Positions 1-10,012 of a stretch of 64,000 nucleotides of DNA are shown here, piece after piece. The stretch is taken from contig NZ_JAHKQT010000009.1 of assembly GCF_018861145.1 (NCBI RefSeq), positions 1-64,000 on the forward strand. The letters are read 5' to 3'. Numbering within the stretch: the first letter of the stretch is position 1; every line of letters begins with the position of its first letter. A program made the translations under genes and the position numbers. The notes beneath the pieces were generated by a model that ran no database searches, had not been told where the DNA came from, and saw only the letters and a program-made list of their open reading frames with translations. The DNA comes from Poseidonibacter lekithochrous (GTDB lineage Bacteria; Campylobacterota; Campylobacteria; Campylobacterales; Arcobacteraceae).

Positions 1-138
1 TTACATCTTTTATGTAAAATTATAGCATCTATAATCATATATGGAATTATTAATTAAATATAAATAAAAACGGCTGCTTATTTATTAAAAAGAATAAATG
101 AGATAAACTTACGTAATTACAATATTAAGGACAAGACT

Positions 139-2022
139 TTGGATAAAAACAAATTTTTAGATAATTTAGCAGAAGTTTACGAATTTTTAAACTCTCAAAA
201 ATCACATATAAATAAACTAATCTCACATTTAGAAAAGCAAGAATTTGAGAAACTTCAAATCATAGATGAGTTTGCAAAATACCTTGAACTTGAAATGAAT
301 GATGATCTAAGATTTGCACTTGTTACTAGACTTGTAAACTTAAGAGATGATTCTTTAGTGCAAGTGTTAAAGAAGCAGAAAAAAAATGAAGCTCAAATAA
401 TTGAACTTCAAGAAGATGCTTATTGCTTTGTACGAGATTTCTGGCATAAGAAGCATAAAAAAACAGTTGATTATATAAAACATAATAATCTTCTAACTCC
501 TTTCTACCAAGCAATATTTGAAGGTGTTTATAATGTTGGCTTAAAAATGTCTTCATGGCAAAGTTTATGGACAGCTCATATAATAAATGGAATAAATAAA
601 GAGCTAATGGTAAAATTTGATGGTGATGAAGAAAAGGTATTTAAATATCTTGAAGATAATAAGTTACTAGATTTAGGACATAATAGTATGATTGCAGATA
701 GATCATACTCAGCGCTTGTAAAAGAAAAAGACACTTATCATTCACAAGCTTATATAAAAGCTTTTAAAACTCAAACAACAGCTGTTATTGATGCACTTGA
801 AGAGTTTGAAGAAAATTTAATCGAACTTGAAGATGATGTATATGGTGAAAAATGGAATTATATTTTATATATCCAAACACTTATAAAAGCTTTCGCTGAA
901 GAAAAAACTCATCTTTTAGTTGAAAGATGGGCAGATGTAGATAGAGCTTGGATGAAAATAAAATCCCCAATTCAAATAGGACATCCTTTAGAGTATTATG
1001 AAGATCACTTTAGAAAAGCAGTTGCTTTAGAATGGGATATTAGACTTACTAATCCAGAGTTCGCACAAGATGATAATAGAGTTAATAAAATCAAAGCAGC
1101 CTTTGCTAAAATTTACGAAATGCAAGAACAGTCGAAAGAAAACAAATCAGTTTATGATTTCTCTTTAAAATCACTTGACAAGGTTCAACTTTATGTAGGA
1201 AGACCTGCAATATTTTTTGGAGCAGAATTTAATGGACTATTTTCAGCACAAGTTGTACCAAATGATGAAATAGTTTCAAAAGAAGAAGGAAAGAAAATAT
1301 TTGCTTTTTCTGATGAAATTCTTCAAAGTTCAAGAGCAAAACCTTTCTTAAAATTAAGTGCTGAAGTTTTTGGACAAGAATTATTAACCGAAGATAGAGA
1401 GTTTTTATTTAATCAAACTGCTGCTTGGCATAAAGTTTACGATATTACAACTATTGGTCATGAATATGGTCACATTTTATGGTGTGATGATGAAACCGAA
1501 TCTGTAATGAATAAAAGTGGTAACTTTAAAAACATTGAAGAATTTAAAGCAACAACAGGTGGATTAGTATCATTTTTCTTAGATGAATCAAATGATGAAA
1601 AAGAGTTGGAAAAACAAGTTTTAATAGATACAGTTAAACGAGCAATTGGACTTATGGGATGGATGGAAGTAGATGAAGTTCAACCTTATTATTGTGAAGG
1701 AATTATTCACTTAAATGGGTTATTTGATTCTGATATTTTAGCTTGGGATGAAGAGAATAAAAAACTAAGTATTAATTTGTCCGCTTCTAAATATGAAAAC
1801 TTAAAAAAATGGTATGTATATACATACTCTTCTTTAGCAAAACATTATTTAGATAAAAAAGATGCCACAGAGTTTTTAAATAAATATGCGGTAAAAGAAG
1901 ATAAGTATTTTATGCCTGTAAATAAAAATATAAATTCATTCGTAAAAAACTACTTTAAAAGATATCAAGAAATTGGTCAAGAATTAGACACTGTTGATAA
2001 AAAAGAAAACTATATAAAATAA
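139..2022 (+). CDS. ciaB: CiaB-family protein with a zinc-metallopeptidase-like HEYGH motif
   Basis: 627 residues. The protein resembles the Campylobacter invasion antigen B (CiaB) family, described in C. jejuni as a secreted factor needed for host-cell entry; its biochemical activity is not settled. An HExxH motif (HEYGH, about residues 441-445), followed by an acidic NIEEFKATTGG stretch at about 465-475, looks like a gluzincin-type zinc site, so peptidase activity is plausible. No signal peptide or membrane segment is visible; the N-terminal half is helical and charged. The start is TTG at 139, chosen because AAGG lies just upstream (127-130) and no ATG fits. The gene is convergent with the MCE-domain gene and ends in a shared terminator. 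The family name is from recognition of the sequence; the peptidase role is inference. Confidence 0.85.
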   Translation: MDKNKFLDNLAEVYEFLNSQKSHINKLISHLEKQEFEKLQIIDEFAKYLELEMNDDLRFALVTRLVNLRDDSLVQVLKKQKKNEAQIIELQEDAYCFVRDFWHKKHKKTVDYIKHNNLLTPFYQAIFEGVYNVGLKMSSWQSLWTAHIINGINKELMVKFDGDEEKVFKYLEDNKLLDLGHNSMIADRSYSALVKEKDTYHSQAYIKAFKTQTTAVIDALEEFEENLIELEDDVYGEKWNYILYIQTLIKAFAEEKTHLLVERWADVDRAWMKIKSPIQIGHPLEYYEDHFRKAVALEWDIRLTNPEFAQDDNRVNKIKAAFAKIYEMQEQSKENKSVYDFSLKSLDKVQLYVGRPAIFFGAEFNGLFSAQVVPNDEIVSKEEGKKIFAFSDEILQSSRAKPFLKLSAEVFGQELLTEDREFLFNQTAAWHKVYDITTIGHEYGHILWCDDETESVMNKSGNFKNIEEFKATTGGLVSFFLDESNDEKELEKQVLIDTVKRAIGLMGWMEVDEVQPYYCEGIIHLNGLFDSDILAWDEENKKLSINLSASKYENLKKWYVYTYSSLAKHYLDKKDATEFLNKYAVKEDKYFMPVNKNINSFVKNYFKRYQEIGQELDTVDKKENYIK

Positions 2023-2042
2023 GAGGAATTTTCCTCTTATTT
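2017..2042. terminator. Bidirectional terminator between ciaB and the MCE gene
   Basis: A perfect 12-bp stem, AAATAAGAGGAA pairing with TTCCTCTTATTT, with a 2-base gap at the centre. It overlaps the ciaB stop and sits just beyond the end of the convergent MCE gene. The A-rich and T-rich flanks let it work in both directions. Confidence 0.75.
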
Positions 2043-2046
2043 ATTA

Positions 2047-4731
2047 CTAATACTTTATACTAGGACTTATACTTTTCCAATCTTCCCGTAACTCTTCTTT
2101 TAGCATAAATTTATTTTTAGTACTTGCTCTTTCATTATATTCATAAGGGGTAACTACCATTAAACCACCTTTTAAAATACTTGTAAAAGTATTTGATTCC
2201 ACTTTAGAACCTGAAAATATTGAGAATTTCATATTAAAACCACTTATGTCATAAAATACTGAATTAGTTCTAATGAACTTAGTATATTTATCATAAATTA
2301 AACAATCCATAATAACTGTACTTGCATCTTCTGAAAGGTCAATATTATTGATTTTTCCTATTTGAACGTTTTTATAATATATTGGAGAATCTACATTTGC
2401 ACTTGAAGCGTTTGTTGAATAAACTTTGAAAATTGTTCCATGATAAGATTTATCAATAGAAGGAAGAGTATCAAAGCCTTTAAATTTTGTTTGATATTTT
2501 CCTTTTTTACTTTTAATAACTCCAATATTTACAGCCATAACCGTTGAACCAATATTTGATATCTCTTGAAATGAAATTTTTGGTTTCTTTAAATAAAAAA
2601 TCGTTCCTTCTTTTGTAAAAGAGTTATAATCCTCAAATATTTGCGCTGTTACTAAAACTTTTTGATTAGAATTTAGAGATACTTTAGTAACTTTCCCTAC
2701 CTTTACACCTTTGTATGTAAGTTGTGAAAACTGTTCATGAATACCTTCTACATCATCAAAAACTATTGTAATACTGTTTGATGAGTCTTTCATTTCATCT
2801 TTTGAAGCAAAAATAAGATGTTTGTCATATAACATATTGGAATTATTTTCTAAAACAATTGAACCTTCTAATAATGAAGTATAATTATCCATATTTAATA
2901 AAACTCCATTTAAAGATGCACTTAGGTCTAAAACACCTTTTTTATAAAATCTACTTGTTTTATTTATATATTTTTTATACTCTTTATAGATAAATAGTTT
3001 TGCATTTGATTGCTTACTATTAAAGTTTATTGCTTTTACAAAACCTATTTCTTGGTTTTTATAAACAATTGCCATATCTTTTTTGATTTTAAAGTCATTA
3101 TTAAAGTATGTATCTATAGTAAAACCATCATTATGTAATCTTTTTAGCTTTTCTATTTCGCTATAACTTTCATGTAATTTAAAACTTTTCTTTGTTTGCT
3201 TTTTATCACGTCTTAATTCAGCAATTGCAATAGCACCATTTAAAAGTGGTTTAATTCCCTGGTAATTAATATCAAGATTAAAGTCTTTTAGCTCTAAAAG
3301 TTTTGAGCTCATATCATAAAAAAGAGTATGATTATGAATAAGTTTTTTATACTCTTTTTTTATAAGTATTTTAATATTTACTTTTTTAAAATCTTTTGAT
3401 AATGAATAGTCGAGAACCTCTCCTATTTCAATATTTTTAAAATAGATTTTTGATTTTCTTGTAATAGAGTTTAAATTTTCACTTTTTAATGTATAGATTA
3501 AAGATGGATCATAAGCTTTATTTTTATTAAAGTTCTTTGCAATAAATATCTTAGCTTCATCTCCTTCTTTATAATTTAAAGAAACAAAATTTCCTTTTAT
3601 AATATTTCCTAAGTTTTTTGCACCTTCTAAACTAAACTCTGGAGTTTGAATAAAAAACTCAGTATTTGAAGTAAGCAAATATTTATACTTTTTATAAACA
3701 AAAGCTTTAGCCGTTACATCTTCTGTATTTAAACTTAAGTCTGTAAATTTTCCAATTGTAAAACCTTTATAAATAATTGGAGTATTTTTATCTATTCCAT
3801 CAACACTTGAAAACTTAATATGAATATACTCTTTTTCTTCAAGTGCATCTTTTTCTGCATATAAAGTATAAACTTCATCTTTTTGGATTTTCTCATCATC
3901 TTTTTTAGATGTTATTACAGTAACTCCACCTACAAGTGCTGAGTATAAAGAACCTATTTCTATATTTAAACCACTTGGACCATAACTAACATTTAACGCC
4001 TCATTTAACATGAATTTTGAGCTTTTATTTACTAAATAATTGTATTTATCATAAATATATGCTTTTAAAAACACCTTTTCAAACTTAAAATCTTTTGATA
4101 CAATTTCACCTATTTGGTATTTATTATAAAAGATTGGTGTTCCTATTTCTACACTATCTTTATCTTTTGCAATTAATGAAACATAATATCCATTACTAAT
4201 CAATTCATCATCTGGTCTACTATCAAGTCCTATAAAATCATATTTTTCTTTAATTTCTTCAGAATCTGTTTCTCTCATAAATTTTGGAGATATTTCTATT
4301 TTATAACCATCAACTAAAGTACTTAAACCCGATACTTTCGTAAGAGAAACAGTAGGTTTCTTAATCCAAAATTTAGAACCCTCACTTGCTACATATTTGC
4401 TCGCATCACTTTTTACTAAAATATTAACTTTTACATTTTTTAAATCATCATTTATATTTATTTTAGTAACTTTCCCTAATTGTAAACCTTTATATTCAAG
4501 TGTTGTTGCACCTTCTTTTAAACCTTCTGCACTTTTAAAGACAACGGTGATATTTACACCTTTTTTCATATATGATTCATATGAAATCCAAGCTAATATA
4601 CCTAGTATTAATAATGGTAAAATCCAGATAAATGATACTGCTTTTTTTTCTTCTTCATTTGCTTTATATACAACATCTTCAATTTCATTTTCTTCTACTT
4701 GTTCATTTTCAACTTGTTTATTCTCAATCAT
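2047..4731 (-). CDS. Seven-MCE-domain protein, PqiB/LetB (YebT) type
   Basis: A membrane-anchored MCE protein of the PqiB/LetB class, which forms stacked hexameric rings across the periplasm and is thought to move lipids between the two membranes. A short acidic cytoplasmic tail is followed by one membrane helix (about residues 35-55) and then a long periplasmic part. I count seven MCE-like repeats, each with a core of the form YKG/KNxxIGxV followed by a segment ending in a YxKYxxL-like motif. Seven is the number known for E. coli LetB. The ATG at 4731 is preferred over an upstream in-frame TTG (4752): it has AAGGA 9 bases upstream and overlaps the stop of the preceding PqiA gene by 8 bases, indicating translational coupling. 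It is last in an operon with two PqiA genes. Confidence 0.88.
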   Translation of the reverse strand: MIENKQVENEQVEENEIEDVVYKANEEEKKAVSFIWILPLLILGILAWISYESYMKKGVNITVVFKSAEGLKEGATTLEYKGLQLGKVTKININDDLKNVKVNILVKSDASKYVASEGSKFWIKKPTVSLTKVSGLSTLVDGYKIEISPKFMRETDSEEIKEKYDFIGLDSRPDDELISNGYYVSLIAKDKDSVEIGTPIFYNKYQIGEIVSKDFKFEKVFLKAYIYDKYNYLVNKSSKFMLNEALNVSYGPSGLNIEIGSLYSALVGGVTVITSKKDDEKIQKDEVYTLYAEKDALEEKEYIHIKFSSVDGIDKNTPIIYKGFTIGKFTDLSLNTEDVTAKAFVYKKYKYLLTSNTEFFIQTPEFSLEGAKNLGNIIKGNFVSLNYKEGDEAKIFIAKNFNKNKAYDPSLIYTLKSENLNSITRKSKIYFKNIEIGEVLDYSLSKDFKKVNIKILIKKEYKKLIHNHTLFYDMSSKLLELKDFNLDINYQGIKPLLNGAIAIAELRRDKKQTKKSFKLHESYSEIEKLKRLHNDGFTIDTYFNNDFKIKKDMAIVYKNQEIGFVKAINFNSKQSNAKLFIYKEYKKYINKTSRFYKKGVLDLSASLNGVLLNMDNYTSLLEGSIVLENNSNMLYDKHLIFASKDEMKDSSNSITIVFDDVEGIHEQFSQLTYKGVKVGKVTKVSLNSNQKVLVTAQIFEDYNSFTKEGTIFYLKKPKISFQEISNIGSTVMAVNIGVIKSKKGKYQTKFKGFDTLPSIDKSYHGTIFKVYSTNASSANVDSPIYYKNVQIGKINNIDLSEDASTVIMDCLIYDKYTKFIRTNSVFYDISGFNMKFSIFSGSKVESNTFTSILKGGLMVVTPYEYNERASTKNKFMLKEELREDWKSISPSIKY

Positions 4732-5305
4732 CCCAAATAATCCTTGTATCAAATCTATGTGCAGCTATCATTGTTAGTATTACTACTAGGGCAAAAGATG
4801 TCGCTGCTAAACCACCTTTTATATTAAAAAGTTCGCCTACTTGAACTACTGAAGCTAAAATAGCAACAACATAGATATCAATCATAGACCACTTTCCAAT
4901 TAAATTTATAAATTTAAATATTCTAATTTTATTTTTATTTTTTATTTTTATATCAATTTTCAAGGAAATAAAAATCAATAATAATCCTAATAGTTTTATC
5001 AAAGGTATTACAACACTTGCTGTAAAAATTACAAAAGCTATAAAGTAATTTTCATATTCTAAAAAACTAATTACACCTTCTAAAATAGTACTTTGTGTTT
5101 TTATTCCTAGTTTTGTAATCTCCATCATAGGATAAAGCATCGCTGGAATATATAAAAGTATTGCACAAATTGTTAAGGCAAGTGATACTTGCAATGAATT
5201 CTTTACTCTTTTTTGTACTTTATGCTTACACTTATTACAAACAAACTCATCATAGTTTTCTCTTTCATAAACCTCGTGGCAATTTTTACAGGATATTAAT
5301 AACAT
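4724..5305 (-). CDS. pqiA: PqiA-domain inner membrane protein, C-terminal half of a LetA-like pair
   Basis: 193 residues. The N-terminus has a zinc-ribbon-like pattern, CKNC at about 6-9 and CNKC at about 23-26, followed by four predicted membrane helices. This matches one PqiA domain; E. coli PqiA and LetA carry two in one chain and partner with PqiB/LetB in lipid transport. Its ATG directly abuts the TAA of the preceding PqiA gene in the same reading frame, so the two genes look like one two-domain protein split by a single stop codon. It overlaps the MCE gene by 8 bases. Family assignment is firm; the transport role is inferred from the MCE partner. Confidence 0.85.
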   Translation of the reverse strand: MLLISCKNCHEVYERENYDEFVCNKCKHKVQKRVKNSLQVSLALTICAILLYIPAMLYPMMEITKLGIKTQSTILEGVISFLEYENYFIAFVIFTASVVIPLIKLLGLLLIFISLKIDIKIKNKNKIRIFKFINLIGKWSMIDIYVVAILASVVQVGELFNIKGGLAATSFALVVILTMIAAHRFDTRIIWDD

Positions 5306-5926
5306 TTAATCACCAAACACTTCTTTTCCTGAAAATTTTCTATTTGACATATATAAACAAAATATATATACAATCATTACATAAAATCCAATATCAAATT
5401 TTGTTGAAGATACCATACCTATAAGTTTAATATATGTAACAATTATACTAATAATAAATACTTCAATAAATCCCCAATGTTTAAAGAAATGAAAACTATC
5501 ATGAAGAAGTGTATTTGTAAGAAACTTCAAATTCGTATACTTTTGAATAAAAAATATTATGATAATCAAAGAGTTAAGTATAGGAGCTACAACTATTGTG
5601 AAAAATACTACTAAAGCTACAAAGAAAAAGTTTTGTTCTAAAAGAATAGAAACTGTACCTATTAGTGTTGCTTTAAGTTCTGTAACCCCTAAAGATAAAG
5701 TAATTAAAGGATATATATTTAAAATTGCAAAAAGAAGTAAAGAAGATATCGCATAAAATAAAGAATCGATACTATGTGCTTCTTCATATATTACTTTACT
5801 ATTACATCTTGGACATTTTAATATTTTTGATTTTGATGATTTGCTTAATGATTTACTTAAGGAGTCTTTATTTACAAATAATCCACAGCTATAACATTCT
5901 ACAATTTTTTTAGTATTAACTGCCAT
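5306..5926 (-). CDS. pqiA: PqiA-domain inner membrane protein, N-terminal half of a LetA-like pair
   Basis: 206 residues, first gene of the PqiA-PqiA-MCE operon. A zinc-ribbon-like CYSC (about 11-14) and CPRC (about 38-41) precede four membrane helices. In two-domain LetA/PqiA proteins this would be the first domain. It ends in TAA with the next gene's ATG immediately after, in frame. The likely job is to act with the second PqiA protein and the seven-MCE protein as an inner-membrane platform for lipid movement between membranes. A role in paraquat response is only a historical family name and is not shown here. Confidence 0.85.
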   Translation of the reverse strand: MAVNTKKIVECYSCGLFVNKDSLSKSLSKSSKSKILKCPRCNSKVIYEEAHSIDSLFYAISSLLLFAILNIYPLITLSLGVTELKATLIGTVSILLEQNFFFVALVVFFTIVVAPILNSLIIIIFFIQKYTNLKFLTNTLLHDSFHFFKHWGFIEVFIISIIVTYIKLIGMVSSTKFDIGFYVMIVYIFCLYMSNRKFSGKEVFGD

Positions 5927-6073
5927 TTACTTCCATATTTTTAATATATAATATTTTATCATATTTTTAATAAATATAATTTTCTATTAGAATTTAGAAT
6001 AGATATAGTATTATTAGTTTGCAAAATTTTGCACATAAAATACACATAATTTATATAAAAAAAGGTTAATAAT

Positions 6074-6505
6074 ATGGAATTTAATATCACTGAAGGTCAA
6101 GTAGGAACTAGACCACCAGTTGTAAAACCAGATCCTAGAGTACTAGAGTTTTTAGGGGAAGAAGGAATGAGGAAACTTATTTCAGATCACTATGATTTAT
6201 TAAAACAAAGTAATATTAGAGGCTTATTCCCACCATCAGAACAAGGATTCGAATTAGCAAAAAAACATTCTGCTGATTTCTTTATACAAATCTGTGGAGG
6301 AGAACGACATTTTGATCAAAATAGAGGTAAACCTATGATGGCTGCACGTCATGCACCATTTGCTATCACGCAAGAAGCTAGAAGAGTTTGGTTAGAATCT
6401 TATATTATGATTTTAAAACCTCTAGATATGCCAGAAGATTTAAAAAAATCATTTTGGAATTATTTAGATGTGTTCTCAATTTGGATGATGAACACTAATG
6501 ATTAG
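6074..6505 (+). CDS. Truncated-hemoglobin-like bacterial globin
   Basis: 143 residues, a single globin-like domain. The segment AARHAPFAIT (about 90-99) carries the expected proximal heme-binding histidine, His93, and is followed by EARRVWLESY, a pattern typical of group II-like truncated globins. The roughly 25-residue N-terminal extension rich in proline is longer than in minimal truncated globins. Such proteins bind O2 or NO and often serve in NO detoxification or oxygen handling in microaerophiles; the ligand here is unknown. It stands alone with its own leader and AAAGG ribosome site, and a terminator follows. Confidence 0.8.
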   Translation: MEFNITEGQVGTRPPVVKPDPRVLEFLGEEGMRKLISDHYDLLKQSNIRGLFPPSEQGFELAKKHSADFFIQICGGERHFDQNRGKPMMAARHAPFAITQEARRVWLESYIMILKPLDMPEDLKKSFWNYLDVFSIWMMNTND

Positions 6506-6516
6506 TAAAATAATAG

Positions 6517-6538
6517 AGTAAGGATATAAATCCTTACT
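6517..6538. terminator. Hairpin terminator after the globin gene
   Basis: AGTAAGGAT pairs with ATCCTTACT across a 4-base ATAA loop, followed by a T-rich run. It lies between the globin stop and the convergent small membrane protein gene, so it may serve both. Confidence 0.65.
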
Positions 6539-6554
6539 TATTTATAAATTATAT

Positions 6555-6761
6555 TTAATTCTTACTAGTATTAATACCAGGTTGTTCAGGTGTACCAATA
6601 TAATCACTTGGAAGTGATGTTACTTTTAAATAAGCGATAAAAGCTCCAAGAACTAAACAAGAAATTATTACTATTCTTACAATATTTCTTTTTTCTTTTG
6701 ATTCTTTTCCATCATAATCTTCAATTTTATCATTACTTGGTTCATTATTAAAATTACTCAT
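6555..6761 (-). CDS. Small single-pass membrane protein of unknown function
   Basis: 68 residues that I do not recognise as a named family. The first 27 residues are strongly charged (Asn, Asp, Glu, Lys) and presumably cytoplasmic. One hydrophobic helix runs from about 28 to 47, followed by a short polar tail (about 48-68) rich in Pro, Ser and Thr. It has a good AAGGA ribosome site upstream (AAAAGGATAATTT before ATG). It sits just downstream of the glutamate dehydrogenase gene on the same strand with a roughly 65-base gap, and may be its own unit or follow that gene. Confidence 0.6.
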   Translation of the reverse strand: MSNFNNEPSNDKIEDYDGKESKEKRNIVRIVIISCLVLGAFIAYLKVTSLPSDYIGTPEQPGINTSKN

Positions 6762-6826
6762 AAATTATCCTTTTACTTTTTATAAGTATAACAAATACTT
6801 ACTTAATCATTTTATATAATTTGAAC

Positions 6827-9800
6827 TTATATTAATGACACCATTAACTGATTTACAGTAATTGATATATCTTTTATGTCTTTTGTATCTTTTGCTATAA
6901 AAGCATCTAAATGATGTCTTATTTTATAAAATACATCTTTTTCATTTGATAAAAAATTAGCAAAAGCATCTTTTGGTTCTTCATTTACTCGTTGGAACTC
7001 TAAAACTTTTTTAGTGTAATGTACTACTATAAATTCTATAAACTGTAACACTTGATTTCTAAGTGTCATATCACTTGGACTTGTTATTTGAACTTTATTT
7101 AATTCAATAATAATCTCTAAAATATTAAACTCATGTATTAATGAATAAAATAAAACAAGTACATCTCTAAATGAATGATGTGTATCTTCTTTTATAATAA
7201 TTGCAGCAACAGCAAATCTTAGATAATCAATTACACAGAAGAATTGATTAAATCTATCATCACCTTCAATTAACACGGCTATGTCTTGACTATGTATTTG
7301 AGATAATAAAGTAAATAACTCTTCTTTATGATCTAAAATATGTACAGCATCTAATTGATTGTTTTTTAGATACTTAACCATCCATTTTGTACTTGCATAT
7401 AAAGTATATTCTAATTTATTTACTAACTTATATTGTAATTCTATATCCATAATTGAATCTTGAGAATATATTTTTTCTCTAATATCTTTAGCTCCAAACA
7501 ATTGTTTTGCTACTAAGTACGATTTTATTTTTAGTAAATAACTTTCATTTCCTAATTTTTCATAATCAGAGATGAATGTTACACCTTGATGATTTATTAC
7601 AACATCTGCAATTACTGTTGCAATGATTTCTCTTCTTAGAGGATGATTTAATATTTCATGTTCATAAGCACCTACAAAAGATTTTGGAAAATATCTATAA
7701 AGGTACTGTAAAGCAGATTTATCATCAATAAAATCAGATTCTAAAAGTATTTTTTTTACAAAAATTTTAGAATATGAAAGTAGTGAGCCTAATACTGGTC
7801 GTACAATAGAACCATGAATATCAACTACATCATTTATACTTTCATTCTTTGGAATATAAAAATCTTTTCTATTAAAAGCCTCAATATTTTTTTCAAGAAC
7901 TTCTATTGATTTTATATAATCATTTTGGTATCTTCTTGAAAATCTTTCATCAATAGATATTACAAAGGCTTGGTCATAGTTACTTTTTAATACCATTTGA
8001 ACCACTTGTTCTTTTAATGAATGAAGTGTTTCTTCTGATTGTTTTTTTGTTAAAAGCCCTTGAGCTTGAATACTATTTAACAAAATTTTTAAATTTACTT
8101 CATGATCTGAAGTATTTACTCCTGCTGAATTATCAATAGCATCTTGATGTATTCTTCCACCATTTAAAGCAAATTCTATTCTTGATTTTTGTGTAAAACC
8201 TAAGTTTCCACCTTCACAAATAACTCTTGCTTTTATTTCATTTGCATCAACTCTAACTGCTTCATTTTGCTTATCACCAATATCAAGATTGTTTTCATCA
8301 CTAGCTTTTACATAAGTTCCAACACCACCATTAAATAACATATCAACATCTAAAGTTAGTAGTTTTTTACATAACTCTTCACCTGATATTACTTTTTGAT
8401 TTGTATCTATAAGTTTTTTAATTTCACTACTTAGAGTAATTTCTTTATCACTTCTAGCAAAAATTCCTCCACCTTTTGAAATGATTGATTTATCATAATT
8501 TGTCCATCCACCATTTTTAGATTCAAATAATCTTTTTCTTTCAATATATGATTTTTTGATATCAGGATTTGGGTCTATAAATATATCTTTATGAGAAATT
8601 GCTGCTAATAATTTAAATGTTTTAGATTCAATCATTCCATTACCAAATACATCTCCACTCATAGAACCAATACCAACAACAGATATTTCATCTTTATAAA
8701 TATCAATACCATCTTCAATAAAGAAACGTTTTGAAGACATAATTGCACCTCGTGCTGTAATACCTAAATCCTTGTGTCCAAAGCCATTACTTCCACCACT
8801 TGCAAAGGCATCACCTAACCAGTAGTTTCTTTTTATTGCTATTGCATTTGCTACATCACTCATTGCAGCAGTTCCTTTATCAGCAGCAACTACAAAATAT
8901 GCATCATCTTCATCATAACAAATAACTTTTTCATTTTTTACAATTTTTCCATCAATCATATTATCAACTAAATCTAAATTCGCATTAATATATAGAGAAT
9001 AAATTTTAGTAAAATATTCTTTTGTAATATCTTGAACATTTTTATTAATTACAAAAGCACCCTTAGAACCATCTGGAATAATAATAGAATTTTTACCTTC
9101 TTGAGTTATCATAAGAGATTTCACTTCTTGTCTATAATCATCATGCCTATCAGACCAACGCAAACCACCACGTGATACCTTTGACATTCTTAAATGAAGT
9201 CCAGAAAAATCTCTATGATAAATAAAGTTTTCTAAATTTGGTTGTAAACCTTTTAAATCTTTACTAAATGTCTTTGTATCAATTTTAAAAGAAATTGTCT
9301 CTTGTTCTAAAAAGTAGTTTGTTCTTAAAAGTGATTTTAAAAATAATAAAGTGATATTTAATATTTTGTCATCAACAATTTGTGGTATCTTTTTTATCTC
9401 AGCTTTAATTTTATCTTCAATTTCTTCTAAAGATTTAGATCTATTTTTAACTTCTGGTTCAAATTTTGTAATAAAATATTTTACAAACATAGAAGTTAAA
9501 CTATGATTTCTTGTTAAAGTATTTAAAATTGTTGCTGAATTAATTGTTAAAACTGCTTGATCTATATACTCAATAAATGCACGAATCAGCATAATCTTTC
9601 GTAAATTAAGATTTTCTTTATAGACTAAACTATAAGCCTTTGAGTATTTGATTGTACAATCTTTAAGTGAGTAACTTATAATAAATTCTAAATTGTCTTT
9701 TGCTTTTTCTATTTTTTCAAAATCTTCAATATTTAGATTAAATCTAGAAATATAAATAAGTTCTTTATTATTCGCTACATTATAAGTAACTTCATCAATT

Positions 9801-10012
9801 ATCTCAAATCCAATACTATGTAAAAGTGGTGTTATATGAGATAAAAAAAGTTGTTTTTTTGAAAATATCTTTATATATTTAGATTTTTTATTTTCTTGTA
9901 TTTTAGTAACTATTTTTTCTTCTAAAACTTGTTCAAAAAGTTTATCATCAATTGCCAAATCATCATGAGTTAAAAGTTGTGAACATATTGCTTGAATATC
10001 TGATGTTTCCAT
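6827..10012 (-). CDS. Large NAD-dependent glutamate dehydrogenase
   Basis: 1061 residues. Oxidative deamination of glutamate to 2-oxoglutarate and ammonia with NAD+, linking amino-acid catabolism to the TCA cycle. The central catalytic region shows RGGLRWSDRHDDYRQE (about 279-294) with the substrate-binding GSKGAF nearby, then GGSNGFGHKDLGITARGA and a dinucleotide-binding GIGSMSGDVFGNGM (about 445-460), and GRIHQDAIDNSAGVNTSDHE, all typical of the large NAD-GDH family. It is shorter than the roughly 1600-residue proteobacterial enzymes because the N-terminal regulatory part is reduced. AAGGATTTTACT precedes ATG. It fits with aspartase, asparaginase and the Ala/Gly symporter elsewhere in the window, suggesting growth on amino acids. 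Confidence 0.92.
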   Translation of the reverse strand: METSDIQAICSQLLTHDDLAIDDKLFEQVLEEKIVTKIQENKKSKYIKIFSKKQLFLSHITPLLHSIGFEIIDEVTYNVANNKELIYISRFNLNIEDFEKIEKAKDNLEFIISYSLKDCTIKYSKAYSLVYKENLNLRKIMLIRAFIEYIDQAVLTINSATILNTLTRNHSLTSMFVKYFITKFEPEVKNRSKSLEEIEDKIKAEIKKIPQIVDDKILNITLLFLKSLLRTNYFLEQETISFKIDTKTFSKDLKGLQPNLENFIYHRDFSGLHLRMSKVSRGGLRWSDRHDDYRQEVKSLMITQEGKNSIIIPDGSKGAFVINKNVQDITKEYFTKIYSLYINANLDLVDNMIDGKIVKNEKVICYDEDDAYFVVAADKGTAAMSDVANAIAIKRNYWLGDAFASGGSNGFGHKDLGITARGAIMSSKRFFIEDGIDIYKDEISVVGIGSMSGDVFGNGMIESKTFKLLAAISHKDIFIDPNPDIKKSYIERKRLFESKNGGWTNYDKSIISKGGGIFARSDKEITLSSEIKKLIDTNQKVISGEELCKKLLTLDVDMLFNGGVGTYVKASDENNLDIGDKQNEAVRVDANEIKARVICEGGNLGFTQKSRIEFALNGGRIHQDAIDNSAGVNTSDHEVNLKILLNSIQAQGLLTKKQSEETLHSLKEQVVQMVLKSNYDQAFVISIDERFSRRYQNDYIKSIEVLEKNIEAFNRKDFYIPKNESINDVVDIHGSIVRPVLGSLLSYSKIFVKKILLESDFIDDKSALQYLYRYFPKSFVGAYEHEILNHPLRREIIATVIADVVINHQGVTFISDYEKLGNESYLLKIKSYLVAKQLFGAKDIREKIYSQDSIMDIELQYKLVNKLEYTLYASTKWMVKYLKNNQLDAVHILDHKEELFTLLSQIHSQDIAVLIEGDDRFNQFFCVIDYLRFAVAAIIIKEDTHHSFRDVLVLFYSLIHEFNILEIIIELNKVQITSPSDMTLRNQVLQFIEFIVVHYTKKVLEFQRVNEEPKDAFANFLSNEKDVFYKIRHHLDAFIAKDTKDIKDISITVNQLMVSLI

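Noticed and set aside
5305-5306. Sequencing error splitting pqiA
   Set aside because: The stop is a clean in-frame TAA followed directly by ATG, and both halves carry their own CxxC pairs; a natural two-gene arrangement is equally likely, so I kept both as intact genes.
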